From: Oncomelania hupensis
Lineage: Eukaryota; Mollusca; Gastropoda; Littorinimorpha; Pomatiopsidae
Assembly (NCBI GenBank): GCA_036898135.1
Contig: CM072514.1
Span: 86,793,581 to 86,857,580 of the forward strand
Direction of reading: 5' to 3'
Length of the DNA: 64,000 nt
Under the pieces are notes generated by a model, which was not told where the DNA came from, ran no database searches, and saw nothing but the letters and a program-made list of their open reading frames with translations. This document shows, one piece after another, positions 8,895-20,059 of the stretch (the stretch's first letter is position 1; every line of letters starts with the position of its first letter). A program made the position numbers and the translations under genes.

Positions 8895-9893
8895 CATCAT
8901 TGAAATGTGTTACCATGCGTTTATTGAGTCTATTCTAACCTTTTCTTTTATCTGTTGGTTCAAGGGATTGAATGTTAAGAGCAAAAATCAGTTGTGTGGA
9001 ATAGAGAGTGTGTGCAGCAAGATAGTTGGCAAGAAGCAGGCGACTCTGGAACAACTGTTCCACAAAAGAGCCCTCAGCAAGGCAGTCAGAATTCAGAGAG
9101 ACCCTACCCACCCACTTTCCTGTCTGTTTGAACTTCTTCCATCTAATCGCAGATTCCGCTGTGCACTAATGCGTACACAGCGCTACAAAAACACCTTCAT
9201 CCCTACTGCCATATCAATGCTAAATGAGGCCAATGCCAGACCCTCAAACACAAGACTGTCTTGATGTAGGAGTCTCCCAACTATCTCGCTGAGTGTATGT
9301 GCATGTTTTTATGAAGACATGCGCGTGTGCATGTGTGTGTTTGTGAGTGTGTGTATAATATGTGTGTGTTTACTATGAATGTCTGTAAACCAACTTTTAA
9401 AATACCATTTACGTGCTTTACCTGTATTTTTTGACAACTGTTATAATCAGTCAACAGAATTATTGCTTATGTTGATCATAGTTTCATACAGTTATATATT
9501 GTTGACCTACTAAGACTCATATTAAACTGAGATTATTTATCTAACACTGTTGCAACAAAATACTTTTTTATAAGTCCAGAGTGGTAAACTATCATAAACA
9601 CTATGTTTGTATGTATTTTTATTATATTTTAACTGTATAAAAAGGGCATTGACATACGTGTGATAGAACCAGAGTGCGTGGATAGGTGTTTGAAGGAAAA
9701 GATGAAGTGTAAGAGTACGCAAGTGATTAGATTTATAGAATGTATATAAATTTAGTATTGATTTTGTAGCTTTGTTAAATGTTATAACATGACTGTTTTT
9801 AATTATATGTTTTATATGCCTGACATACATTGCTGTGAAGTTCCTTATGGGATAATAAAGATTTGTTGTATTGTATTGTATTGTTCCAGCGAG
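8895..9893 (+). mobile_element. 5'-truncated L2-like LINE
   Basis: The frame 8905-9264 encodes the C-terminal region of an L2-like reverse transcriptase: F-I-E-S-I-L-T-F-S-F-I-C-W, V-C-S-K-I-V-G, a D-P-T-H-P-L segment, and L-P-S-N-R-R-F-R before the end. It is followed by about 620 bases of 3' UTR ending in GGGATAATAAAG and TGTAT repeats (9868-9891), the usual L2-type end. All catalytic motifs are missing through 5' truncation. The same lineage is found on the minus strand at 22.2-23.1 kb and in the nested copy at 36.0 and 45 kb. Confidence 0.65.
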
Positions 9894-10612
9894 AAATAAA
9901 TTCACAGATTAATCGCATCATATACATTTTTACATGAAGAGACACCAAAATTTCAGTTTAGAGAACGGTTTGTTCAACAGAGTAAAATATATCTGTTAGG
10001 TCTAAAATGTCACTCTGTGACCATAGAACCTGAACTTCCTGAGGCTGAAACTTCCTTTACTGAAAGTAAATCGACCAAACTTAATACACACATTTGCCAG
10101 GTTGGTGGCATGCGTCTCGTGTCATCATATTTGGTCTTCCGCAAAGGTCAAGGTCACTGGCGCCATTTTGTTGCTAAACACGTTTTGCTGCTGAACAGAT
10201 TTTGCTCAATATCTCAACAACGGCTAAAGTAATTTTGTTGAGTTTTGGGATACAGTACTTCAAATCATGGCCCATCCTTCAGTAGCAGTCCAGTTTTCAG
10301 AAATCCGTCTGTCTGTCGCTCCGAATTTCACTTTCATTTGTTAAAACAACACTTTTTGCCTTATGTCAAGAATAACTAAACCGACATTCCTTTGTCATTG
10401 CGAATACTTCAACTACTGCTAAGCATGTTAGATCATTCGTGTTTGTACTTTCTCAAAGGCCAAGTGGTCATTGTGCTTTACCATTGTATAAATATTGGCT
10501 AACCAGGTTTTGATATCTTTATTGGTTGCAGATATTTCAGGTTGTGGCCTATGATTCCAAGGTTTCATTTTGTTTTGAATAACAATACACAATACCGACA
10601 AACTGACATTAC
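9894..10612. other. No gene seen; old dispersed repeat sequence
   Basis: This stretch has only short non-coding frames. It contains an AAAGGTCAAGGTCACTGG motif near 10145 and a CCGTCTGTCTGTCG stretch near 10305, both of which recur in dispersed repeats elsewhere in the window. The last part may be intron of the adjacent GTPase gene. Confidence 0.5.
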
Positions 10613-10812
10613 CTTTACATTTTGTCCGTTTATTTTGACGCTTAGTTGCTTGCATCGTCTTGTCATAGACACTGGGCCAGAGTTTTCTTCAAAGCCAGAA
10701 CTTGTTTTCGATTCATCAATGCCAAGGATAGTGTTGCCTGTCGTGCTCTTACCCCTTCCAGTTTTGCCGATCAAAACTATTCGCAGTTGTTGATCCACGT
10801 TTGGGTCAGGAT
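10613..10812 (-). CDS. AIG1/GIMAP-type GTPase, single exon with P-loop
   Basis: A 200-bp minus-strand exon is bounded by a polypyrimidine tract with CAG acceptor (intron side 10813-10815) and a GTAATG donor starting at 10612. It encodes about 66 residues with L-R-I-V-L-I-G-K-T-G-R-G-K-S-T (G1 motif GxxGxGKST), then N-T-I-L-G, and the S-x-x-S/T-x-x-C region of AIG1 (avrRpt2-induced gene 1) GTPases. These proteins bind GTP, oligomerise on membranes, and in invertebrates are often expanded immune-type families. The exon starts in phase 1 and ends in phase 0. The following exons (G3 D-T-P-G, G4, coiled coil) are not recognisable downstream, so either they lie below 10 kb in decayed form or this is an isolated exon. 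Confidence 0.7.
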
Positions 10813-10869
10813 CTGAAAAAAAAATTCCAAGAAACAAAACAGTGTTATACTTCTGTAACATCACAGAAA

Positions 10870-11400
10870 TAAAGAGACACAATCGTATTTTTGTAGTTTT
10901 TATCCATATTTATTTAAGTTTTATTTTTTTTAATTTTTAAAGAAATTTTTATTCACCAAATACGTGCATGTATAACAACCACAAGTTTTCATAGATATTC
11001 ATACTTATGTTATCATACAAGCATATGTAAGGATTTTTGTTATATAGATAGACATACAAGAAATATACTTTACAAGAATACTAAAATAAATATTTATAAG
11101 GAAGAAGAAGAAAAAAAAAAGAGTAAATGAGAGAGAAGATGCACAGAGTTTTATATTACATGTACATGCGCATCCGCAATCAAAGCCTAAACAAAAATAT
11201 ACATCAGTACATGTACATAGGATAAGAAAAAGTGTACAAAAATATTATTACAGATTATCAAAGAGAGGCAAGTACAGCTGCCACATTGTATGGAAAACAT
11301 TTAGACTCGTCTTTGTGCTAGCAACGTACCTTTCCGTTTCATATCTGTTTCTCAGAGTGAATAAAAAAGCTTCATAGACAGGCAATTCTTTATTCATTTT
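10870..11400. other. AT-rich stretch, no gene seen
   Basis: Only A/T-rich sequence with short purine runs (around 11100-11130) is present. It may include the 3' UTR of the minus-strand Tx1/L1-like LINE that begins at 11.4 kb. Confidence 0.4.
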
Positions 11401-11412
11401 ACACCTGTAAAT

Positions 11413-14015
11413 CTATGTTTTTGCTAAAACAATCATCAAATCCATCACATCGTCGGTTATTGTCGCCTTGTCGCAACCAACAATAACTAAATGTTCATTG
11501 AACCTAAGTAAAGTGACTTGTGAGCATTTGTTAACTAATGCATTTTGGAAACTATTCCAAAATTGTTGCACCGAATTACATGACCAAAGAAGATGCTGGA
11601 TATTTTCTTTTGCCCTCCCACAAATGGTACATGTATTACTATTTTCTAATCCCATACTATGTAAAATTGTATTTGTACCTAATATTCTATGAACTACCCT
11701 TATTTGAAACCATTTAAGTTTAGTGTCTTTTATTTGCTTTATCCTTTTAAATATTTTTTCCATGACATCTGTTACTCGTTGCTCCCACTTTTTACAACAG
11801 TTTGGCTCAAGTTCATTTTGTACCAAAATATCATAGAATGTTCCTGCCCCTTTGGGCAATGACAAAACAAGTCTGAGTAGTTTGCTATGTTCATACCCTT
11901 GCAAATGCTCACCGGCCACATCGATATCTGTTGTACGTATGTATTTTTTAATAGCGTTTACACACCCAGAGTAAGTGAGAAAATTTAACGCAATTCTATA
12001 TTTCTCACTAAATGTTTGTAAATCTAGAAACAACCCATTCCCCTTTAAGAAATGACCAATATTGTAAACCCCTTTCTCTATCCAATTTTGAAAAAAAATA
12101 GTCTCCCCTCCAATCAAAATATTAATATTACAAAAGATAGGTTATCCTCTAAGTTCCTCATTTGTCTTAAGTTTTTTATTTGTTCCTAACTCTTTATACG
12201 CTTTCGCTACATCTAACCAGTACTGATTTACCTTTCTATCCATATCTATTATAGTACCCAGTTTATCAAGGAGTTCAAATTTATTTGATGTTTTTTTAAC
12301 AATGTTTGTCAATTTATGATTACTCAATGTATTTTCCTTAGCCATGTTACCTTAAGAGCACTCATAAACTTCCTCACATCTGGAATTCCAACTCCCCCAT
12401 AACCAATACGTTTTACAGAAACATTTCTACTTACTTTATCATTTTTTTCTTCACCAAACAAAGCAATAAACATATTTTTGTAATTCATTTACAATATCAT
12501 CTGGTGGATTTGGAAACAGCAACCAAAGATGAACAAGTTTGGACAAAATAAGTGACTTTAGGACAGCCACATGCCCCAAAGGCGTTATCTGACGTTTTAA
12601 CCAGACTTTAAACATATTCTTAATTTCTAAACACTTTTCTCAAAAATTAATCTCTACACATTTCTTAAGGTCAAGTGTGAACCATATACCCAGTATTTTG
12701 AATCTTTCAGGATTCCACTCCATGTGCAGGTGGGGCATAAAGCGTATTTCCGAATTGTGCATACTACCTAACCAAATAGCACTGCTTTTATCAGTGTTCA
12801 AGATAAGACCAGATTTTTAACCAAAAAATTGAATAGTATTAATTGCTTCTTCAAAAGAATTTCTATCCCCTTCCATCATTAACTCTGTGTTATCAGCATA
12901 TTGAGCTACTTTATTTTCTATTTCATTAACCTTTATACCTTTTATATGATGATTTTCTCTTATCATTATACCTAAAATTTCCACACACATGACAAATAGA
13001 TAGGGGGAGATCGGGTCTCCTTGCCTACACCCCCTCCGCACATGGAACCAGGACCCAAGTGTACCATTCACAAGGACCGATAATTTAATTCCATTGTAGA
13101 AAGTATGGATCCATCGACAAAAGTCAGTGCCACAGCCAAACGCCCCTAACACCTAAACATGAAATCTCAAAGGCCTTCTCAAAATCTAAACATAGCAACA
13201 ACCCCGGTTGGTCGTTCATATTTAAGTAGTCAATTAAATCATAAATTAATCTAACATCTCCTAGTTATCTATAATGAATAAATCCTGTTTGGTCTTCATG
13301 TATCAGAGATGGTAGTACATTCTTAAGTCTATTGACTATTTATGGTCCTGATTTGGCTCGAAAGAGTCCGCTGGACATAAAGCAATAATCTTGTATTGTA
13401 TTGACTATTTGCAATACACCCTGATCCTATCTTATAAACTAAATTTAGAAGAGAGATAGGTCGCCAGTTCTTAATATACTCTCTGGGTTTATCACCCTTT
13501 GGAATACAAACAATTACCCCTCCTTTTGCGTAGATGATAATTCCCCTTTTTAAGAAACCTTCATTTAAAGAGCGTACAACAAAATCACCAACCCTGGTCC
13601 AATAAACTTTAAAGAACTCTACAGAAAAACCATCACTACCTGGGCTTTTCCCATTTTTTGTATTTTTAATACCCAAGATGCCCTCTTCTAAAGTGATAAG
13701 ACCCTCAAGTGAATTCGCCTATAACTCAGTCAGTCTTGGAGTACTGTCAATAAGATCACCTATTTCACAGGGTTCTACTACCCTATAATCATACAACCTT
13801 TCAGAAAAACCATGAACTTCAACTAATCTTTCCCCGGGATCTGTAGTAATTGTACCATTTTGTTTATGCAACTTAAGGATTTGTTTATTAGTATAATTAC
13901 GTTTCTCTAACGCACAGAAATATTTCGTAACCTTTTCCCCGTCAACAATCCATCTGGCCCGAGAACGGAGCAAATCTAGTTTACAAGTGGCTGACTGTCT
14001 CGAGAGGTTTCCCAT
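11413..14015 (-). pseudogene. Tx1/L1-like LINE ORF2 (RT to C-terminus), broken
   Basis: Five minus-strand frames in order 13719-14015, 13329-13676, 12817-13152, 12142-12345 and 11413-12117 make one decayed ORF2. The pieces show K-S-P-G-S-D-G-F and N-W-R-P-I-S-L-L-N (RT entry), R-R-G-C-R-Q-G-D-P-I-S-P-Y-L-F (motif B), A-Q-Y-A-D-N-T (motif C, with Y-A-D-N instead of Y-A-D-D, so catalysis is lost), and a C-terminal zinc knuckle C-x2-C with H-L-L-W-S-C. The G-C-R-Q-G-D-P-I-S-P style is that of the L1/Tx1 group. The 5' endonuclease is absent, cut at the boundary with the CR1-like LINE near 14000. A 58-bp insertion at 13342-13399 interrupts the RT. Confidence 0.7.
13342..13399 (+). mobile_element. 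58-bp insertion containing only a LINE 3' tail, with 11-bp target duplication
   Basis: ATTGACTATTT occurs at 13331-13341 and again at 13400-13410. Between them are 58 bases that are nothing but the tail GGTCCTGATTTGGCTCGAAA...GGACATAAAGCAATAATC plus TTGTATTGT. This is a complete retrotransposition event of an extremely truncated I-like LINE (or its SINE) into the Tx1/L1-like element. Confidence 0.8.
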
Positions 14016-15128
14016 ATGTGACTTTGCATGTCAGGAAATGCGTGCTTGGTTAGCTCGGTCATCTCCCTGGTACGCTCCTGTTAAAAAAGAGCTCCGTGAT
14101 GCCAAGAAACACCGGCGTAGTGCGGAAAAGAAGTGGTTGAGGTCAGGCCTTGTTGTTTTTAAGCAGATTTACTCTGCTGCCAAGAAGCGTGTGTCTCAGA
14201 TTGTCCCCCGTACTAAATCTTTGTATTTTTGCAATAAGATCAGTAGTAGTGAAACTAGCAAGCAGCTGTTTGACGTCTGTAACCATCTCAAAGGTAGTGG
14301 CAAAGCAACTGTTCTTCCTTCAGTGTATCTGTTGTTTCAGCAACCTGATGTTTTCTGTAACTTCTTCACAGGCAAAGTAGCTGACATTCGTGCTGATCTT
14401 GACCGTCATGGCATCCATCCCCATGATTTGTCTCCTGCTTCTGGTGTTAGTTCACGCTTTGATGTTTTTAACCCTGTATCAGAACAAGAGGTCAAAAGTG
14501 TTATTCTTAAATCTAAACCAACGTCATGTTCTCTGGATCCCATCCCCACTCCACTGTTAGTTGTGTCGTTAGATCAGTTGCTCCCAACCATAACCCACAT
14601 AATCAATTAGAGCTTGTCTTCTGGCGCATTTCCTTCTTCATGCAAGTCAGCTGTCATCAAAACCTTGCTTAAGAAGCCCAGTCTAGATAAGAATGACCTA
14701 AAAAAAACTATAAGCCTGTATCTAATCTGTCATTTTTGTCTAAAGTCATTGAAAAGCTAGTCTTAAAACAACTTTTTGCTTACCTGAATGATAACTCCCT
14801 TCCTAGTCCAAACCAGTCAGCTTATAGACCTTTTCACAGCACAGAGACAGCTCTCCTGAAAGTCACCAATGACCTCTTGTTCGCTCTGGACAGCGGTAAC
14901 GTCTCCATCCTAACCCTCTTAGATCTTAGTGCGGCCTTTGACACCGTCGACCATCACATCCTATTCAAGACCCTTCGGGATTACTTTGGAATCTATGGAT
15001 CAGTTTTGGATTGGTTTCGACCTTACCTTTTCGATAGAACTCAGGCGGTCGCTGTGGATGGCTGTTTCTCAAGCAGAGCTGACTTCGTGTGCGGGGTTCC
15101 ACAGGGGTCCGTTTTAGGACCTGTTTAG
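13987..15128 (+). pseudogene. CR1-like LINE reverse transcriptase, truncated
   Basis: Two plus-strand frames, 13987-14610 and 14736-15128, encode the linker and the first half of RT: S-C-S-L-D-P-I-P-T-P-L-L (entry motif), then N-Q-S-A-Y-R-P-F-H-S-T-E-T-A-L-L-K-V, L-L-D-L-S-A-A-F-D-T-V-D-H (motif A) and G-V-P-Q-G-S-V-L-G-P (motif B). A stop at about 14608-14610 and frame damage around 14700 break it. Motif C (Y-A-D-D) is missing because a relative of the LTR element abuts at about 15130. CR1/L2-group membership is judged from the S-T-E-T-A-L-L and A-A-F-D-T-V-D-H signatures. Confidence 0.7.
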
Positions 15129-15129
15129 G

Positions 15130-17022
15130 GTGGGATCTAGTTTGTACTCTGTTTCTAGGTGCTCGAACCTAGTCAGATTGAGATCTAGACCTTCTTCTCT
15201 TTCGTTGAATGGCCCCAGTGGAAACGACATACCTAGTACGGGGTTGGAGGCTACATCTAGTTGATCTGAGTGGGGAGGGGTTGTGGCAGAACTTGAGGCT
15301 CCAGATCCTAATCTTCTCAATTCTAACTCATGCTGTCTGTCTCGTTCCTTTTCTGCCCTCTCTCTCTCTTTTTCTGGCCTCTCATACTCTAATCACCTAC
15401 ATTCTGCTTCCATTTTCTTCGCTTCTCTCTCTGCTTCTAATTCTGCTTTCTTCTGTTCAGCTTCTAATTCTGCTTTCTTCTGTTCAGCTTTTAATTCTAG
15501 TTTCTTCTGGTCTGCTTCTCTCTCTAGTTTCTTCTGTTCTCTCTCTGATGCTCTCTCTGCATTTATACGCAATTAAATCTGCTCCTGCTAAGTGTAATGC
15601 TTCTCCTAATTCCTTGAGGCGCAATCTCAAGGCTACTGGGTCTGACATTGTCAAAAGTGTCTATGACCAACCTCTGAATCACGTGGAATACAAATAACAC
15701 TAGCAATATTACAATTCAATAAAAACAATGCAAAGACAACAAAATTCGTAATCAGTAATAGAATAAAACAAGAGTCAAATGGCATACAACAGTTACTTAA
15801 GCAAAACCTGCAAAAGAACTATGCAACATACAGGCACAAAAAGAATTGAAGCAAAAAACAGTTTCTAACAAAAGGATTGTGCACCAACCCTGCCTGCTTC
15901 CTACACTTACACTATTCTAGGTTATACTCTACTACTATTACTGTTATCCTATTTTATGATACACAGATCCGGTTATACCCAGTTTCCATTATACCCAGTT
16001 TCCCTTATACACAGATCCTGGCAAGGTTCGCCAATTAAGTATGTGACGGTGAGTCTATTGTTGCTGGGCTCTGCACAATGGAATGCTATTACCCACTCGT
16101 CTTTCGTCGATGGAGATCGCTAGTAAATCTCCCTGTGACTCAACTTAATATATTTATAAGTTTAGCTCGGTCTGTGTTTAGGCTGGGGTACAGATATAGA
16201 AAGAAAATTGTAAAAGATCACTGTCACTGACACACTAGCTTTCACATGGCTATGAAGCACAAGTAGTCCAGCCACTTGTTAATAGTAAATATCACACATT
16301 TATTTCCTCTACTCTATACAAGATCTGCTAATCACGAAACTAACTTAAAAGTTCAAATATCTCTTTGAATGAATCGCTCCTTGATACTTCTATGCAGCTA
16401 CTGTTTCTTCATCGGGCTACTCGTGCGTTCTGCCCAACGGGTCAGTCTTCTGGAAAGGTGGACTAGTGGTGTCCTTTGCTAACAGGTTGGGTGCACTGGT
16501 GCAAATGTCACTTAGCTCTGGATTCGATGACCTGTGTTGTGGTTGATTCTTTGATGAGCTGTGTTGTTGTGGATTCTTCTCCTTGTTGACAGACTGGTGG
16601 GCTCTTGTCGCGCAATGTTTGAGGCTCCAATACAGTGAGGACTTTTACTTGTCTTTCTTCTGATCGGGCCCACGATGCCTGCTCGTCTTTTTGACATCGT
16701 CAGGCTGTGGCTAACTAGGTTGAATAGAATTTCACCAGTTCCTCCTTTTAGTCTTCAGTGGAGAGATCTATTAGAGCCGAGCTCTTTCCTCTAGGCAAGT
16801 TGAACAGCAAATGACTTTCTATTTCTGTGTTCAGCTGCAGGCCCAGAAAACTCAAACCACAAGAGTCGCCTCTACCGGGAGAGTGGGGGAGGGGGGAGGG
16901 GGGGGGTAGGCGGTATTACTGACTATACGTAAGCTGGATGAGGTCATTACCTACTGAGCCAGCATCAGCATACAAAAGTGTAGCCCACAGCAGACTTGTG
17001 TCGTCTGCTGCAGAGTAACATT
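15130..17022 (-). mobile_element. Truncated older relative of the Gmr1-like LTR retrotransposon (gag start, leader and LTR)
   Basis: Bases 15130-16041 match 42240-43230 of the complete element in the same orientation: gag residues around G-M-S-F-P-L-G and R-E-E-G-L-D-L, the Glu/Lys-rich coiled coil (seen on plus as CTTCTGTTCT repeats), the leader, and the primer-binding region (GGTTCGCCAATTAAG at about 16025-16040). From 16042 (TGTGACGG) the sequence is a diverged LTR; GGGCTCTGCACAATGGAAT and the tract around 16190-16320 align with 36680-36940. Many substitutions separate it from the complete copy, so it is a much older insertion or a sister family. The gag breaks off at residue about 200. 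The LTR end near 17022 is uncertain. Confidence 0.7.
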
Positions 17023-17049
17023 ACTTTAGTAAGGTTACTCCTGACTAAG

Positions 17050-17985
17050 TAAGGAAAGAAGCTATAGTGCTGTGTAAATCTGGCCTCTTGTCACAGAATA
17101 TCCGTGGAGTTCTGCAACTACAATAGCATTGAACAAATCAATCTTGTTTTGTAGATCTTTATTTCTGACGGTAGCTACTTTGCTTATTATGATCTTGGCT
17201 GACTTGCATCTGTTCGTAATGTGCTGTAATGTATCGCTTAGCTAGAGAGGACGGGTCCTCCTTCTTCAAATCATTCACACCTGTGTGAATGATTATGGCC
17301 TCCACACGCCTTGGTTCCAGTTCCGCGTCCGCCGAAGTCGTAGCCGTCGCCTTCATCAAGCTGTCCTCAAGTTGCGTAACCGAGTAGACTTTCTGCGACA
17401 CTAGTGAAAAGCCATACGCATTGCCTAAACGTCCTTGCTGCACCCCGTCCATCGTTGAGTCGGCCAGTAGAATAGCTTTAGAGCGTCGCTCGTCCTGTGA
17501 TTCTTAGATTCTAAGTTAGATCTAGTTGACGAAATGCCATTTTCCCCCTGATGTTTTCTTCCATGTGACGTGTATTCGTGGCGTTCTCTTTGTTTATCAG
17601 TACAACTTATGTTAATCTGATGAATAAAACTTGATGCAACAACAGCAAAGTTTTCTTTGTTATTGACGACATTGTGTGTTCTTTTCAAAACATTCTCCTT
17701 TTTGTGGCTTTTCTTTTTCTCAGCGATACTTTGCTCCGCTTTCTCGGTTTTTGCTGATTGAGACGCGTTCACAAGAGTTGATTTAACAGCTTGCAAGTAG
17801 ATCATGGGATCAGGAATGAGCGAATCAATTGTTTGGGTCTCGGCTGTCTTTTGATTCTGTTTCCGAGACAATGTTATCTCCATAGACGCGATCCGATCGG
17901 TCAGAATTTCGATTTTTTTTTTTTTGCACTTTCAGAGGCTGCAGCAAATTTCTGAGGAGTGAAAATGGCCACATGGTGCTGGTTG
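17050..17985 (-). pseudogene. CR1-type LINE ORF1 with SGNH/GDSL-like esterase domain, broken
   Basis: Minus-strand frames 17425-17883 and 17159-17452 overlap and form one ORF1 with frameshifts. The first part is a Lys/Glu-rich, coiled-coil-like N-terminus. After a shift near 17470-17500 the domain reads A-I-L-L-A-D-S-T-M-D-G-V (block I, nucleophile serine in L-A-D-S), then V-E-A-I-I-I-H-T-G-V-N-D-L (block III, GxND). Sequence below 17160 down to about 17050 still reads as the end of the domain in another frame. CR1 and L2 elements commonly encode such an esterase in ORF1, whose role in transposition is unclear. No matching ORF2 on this strand follows; the LTR relic lies where it should be. 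Confidence 0.6.
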
Positions 17986-18157
17986 TGCACATTTTTAGCT
18001 GCCAGTGTTTCAGATGTTGCCAGTTATCGCCATCTTGATGACGTCACCAAACTCAACTTCAACTTCGTCAACTCAACGTTGTCCGCCTAGATCTCACAGT
18101 CCAAGATGCCTAGGTTATCTCCCGCTACTACCTCCACCCTCTCTTGCAGATCAGATA

Positions 18158-19785
18158 TCACATAGAAGAAGAAGAAATTTCCCCAATTCTCCGAGAAGAA
18201 GTTGATGCAGCAATGCAATCGATGAAGAAAGGGAAGTCAGTGGGAGTGGACAACATACCAGCGGATTTGTTTCAAGCAGGAGGAGAAGCTATGATTGACG
18301 CCCTCACCATTATTTGTAACAAGATCTGCCAGAGTGGGGAGTGGCCTACACCATGGACCCAGTTGCTTGTCATCACACTGCCCAAAAAAAGGTAACCTTA
18401 AGGACTGTGAAAATTACCGCACCATCAGCCTCATCAGCCATCCCAGCAAGGTTCTACTGAAAATAATACTCAACAGGTTGAAACCCCAAGCTGATCAAAT
18501 CATAACTGAAGAACAGGCAGTATTAAGAGCAGGGCGAAGTACCACTGAACAGATTTTCAACCTCAGAATAATCTGCGACAAATGCCTTTAACATCAAGAA
18601 CATCTATATCATATGTTTGTAGTTGTTGTTGTTGTTTGTAGATTATAGTCACACGACACTTTCGCATATAGGTGACTACTGGACCGATTTATACTGACAC
18701 CAGCGGGCCAGTTGTTGGTAAAGGGGAAAATAATATGATCACACGATGACCAATCCGGGATTCGAACCAGCGACCTTTCGGTTACTAGCAAGACGCTCTT
18801 ACCAACTGAGCTACCCGGCCCCACTATGTTTGTAGACTTCAAGAAAGCGTTTCAGTCTGGCATGCAGCTCTGTTGGCAACCTTGAGATTGTACAACATCA
18901 GCCCTAAAATTATTGAAATCATCAAAATCCTGTATGACAAGGCTACCCGTGCAGTCCTCCACAACAGCGCCATCGGGAACTGGTTCAGAACAACAATCGA
19001 TGTGCGTTAAGGATGCCTATTCTCTCCATCACTCTTTAACATCTTCCTAGAGCGCATCATATAAGAAGCCCTTGCAGATCACGAAGACACTGTCAGCATA
19101 AAGGGTAGGACAATCTCCAGCCTACGTTTTGCGAATGACATTGATGGATTGGCTGGAGAGGAACAAGAACGTGAACAGCTGGTACAGAGGCTTGACACCA
19201 CCTCCAGAGGCTATGGAATGGAAATAAGTGCAGAGAAGACCAAAATGATGACTAACAACACCAATGGCATCAACATGGACATCAAAGTCCAAGGCCAATC
19301 CCTCAACACAATCCCTCCCTTGTCATCTCCATCTTCCTATACGCTTGCGAAACATGGACCCTCACAGCAGATCTACAACGAAGAATACAAAGCATGGAGA
19401 TGAAGTGCTACAGAAGACTTATGGGCATTTCCTATACCCAGCACATCACCAACAATGAAATCCGACAGACCATCACACAAACCACTGGACAACAGGATGA
19501 CTTGCTCACAGTGGTGAAGAAACGGAAACTCCGATGGTGACATCACCAGAGCATCAGGCCTTTCAAAGACCATCCTGTAAGGCACAGTGCAAGGAGGCAG
19601 AAGAAGATGGAGACAGAAAAAGAGGCGGGAGGACTACATTCGAGAATGAACTGTCTTGACACTGAGTGATGCCATGAGGGTTGCTGAGGACAGAGAGAGA
19701 TGGAGTACGCTGGTTAAACGATCATCTGTGGTGCCCCTACGACCTTCGAGTTACGGTATAGGATAGGATAGGATAGGATACAGAC
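18158..19785 (+). mobile_element. RTE-like LINE, second copy, 5'-truncated and eroded
   Basis: Plus-strand match to 6818-8351 of the main copy, starting at the E-E-E-E-I-S-P-I-L-R-E-E segment and ending in a GGATA tail at 19761-19781. Fragments of the RT are visible at 18144-18395 (entry motif K-S-V-G-V-D-N-I-P-A-D-L), 18295-18591 and 19149-19403. It lacks about 170 bases around 19310 (fingers to thumb), has several stops, and carries a tRNA-derived SINE at 18623-18824. It preserves the 28 bases that the main copy lost at 6943. Confidence 0.85.
18623..18824 (-). mobile_element. tRNA-derived SINE with 11-bp target duplications
   Basis: On the minus strand the element starts at 18824 with a tRNA-like head: box A (GTAGCTCAGTTGGTAAGAGC, about 18797-18816) and box B (GGTTCGAATCC, about 18759-18769). 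A roughly 110-base unrelated body and a CAA-rich tail follow. TATGTTTGTAG at 18612-18622 and 18825-18835 is the duplication. It inserted into the second RTE copy between the K-C-L and F-V-D-F-K-K-A-F parts of the RT. The internal boxes would direct RNA polymerase III. Confidence 0.85.
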
Positions 19786-19910
19786 TGCGAAATTTTGACC
19801 TTTTTCGTAAGACCTTAAATGCTTTTGGCCATCATGAAAAAAAAACACCACCATCCCCGTCCCCCCAAACAACAACAACAAATCACACACTAAAACACAA
19901 TACAAAAATA

Positions 19911-20054
<144 letters not shown>

Positions 20055-20059
20055 CAACA

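Noticed and set aside
9537..9905. 122-codon minus-strand ORF
   Set aside because: Lies antisense in the 3' UTR of the L2-like LINE; no recognisable domain.
18745..18824. tRNA gene on the minus strand
   Set aside because: The A and B boxes are perfect, but the unit continues into a SINE body with CAA tail and target duplications, and the acceptor stem does not close. It is a SINE head.
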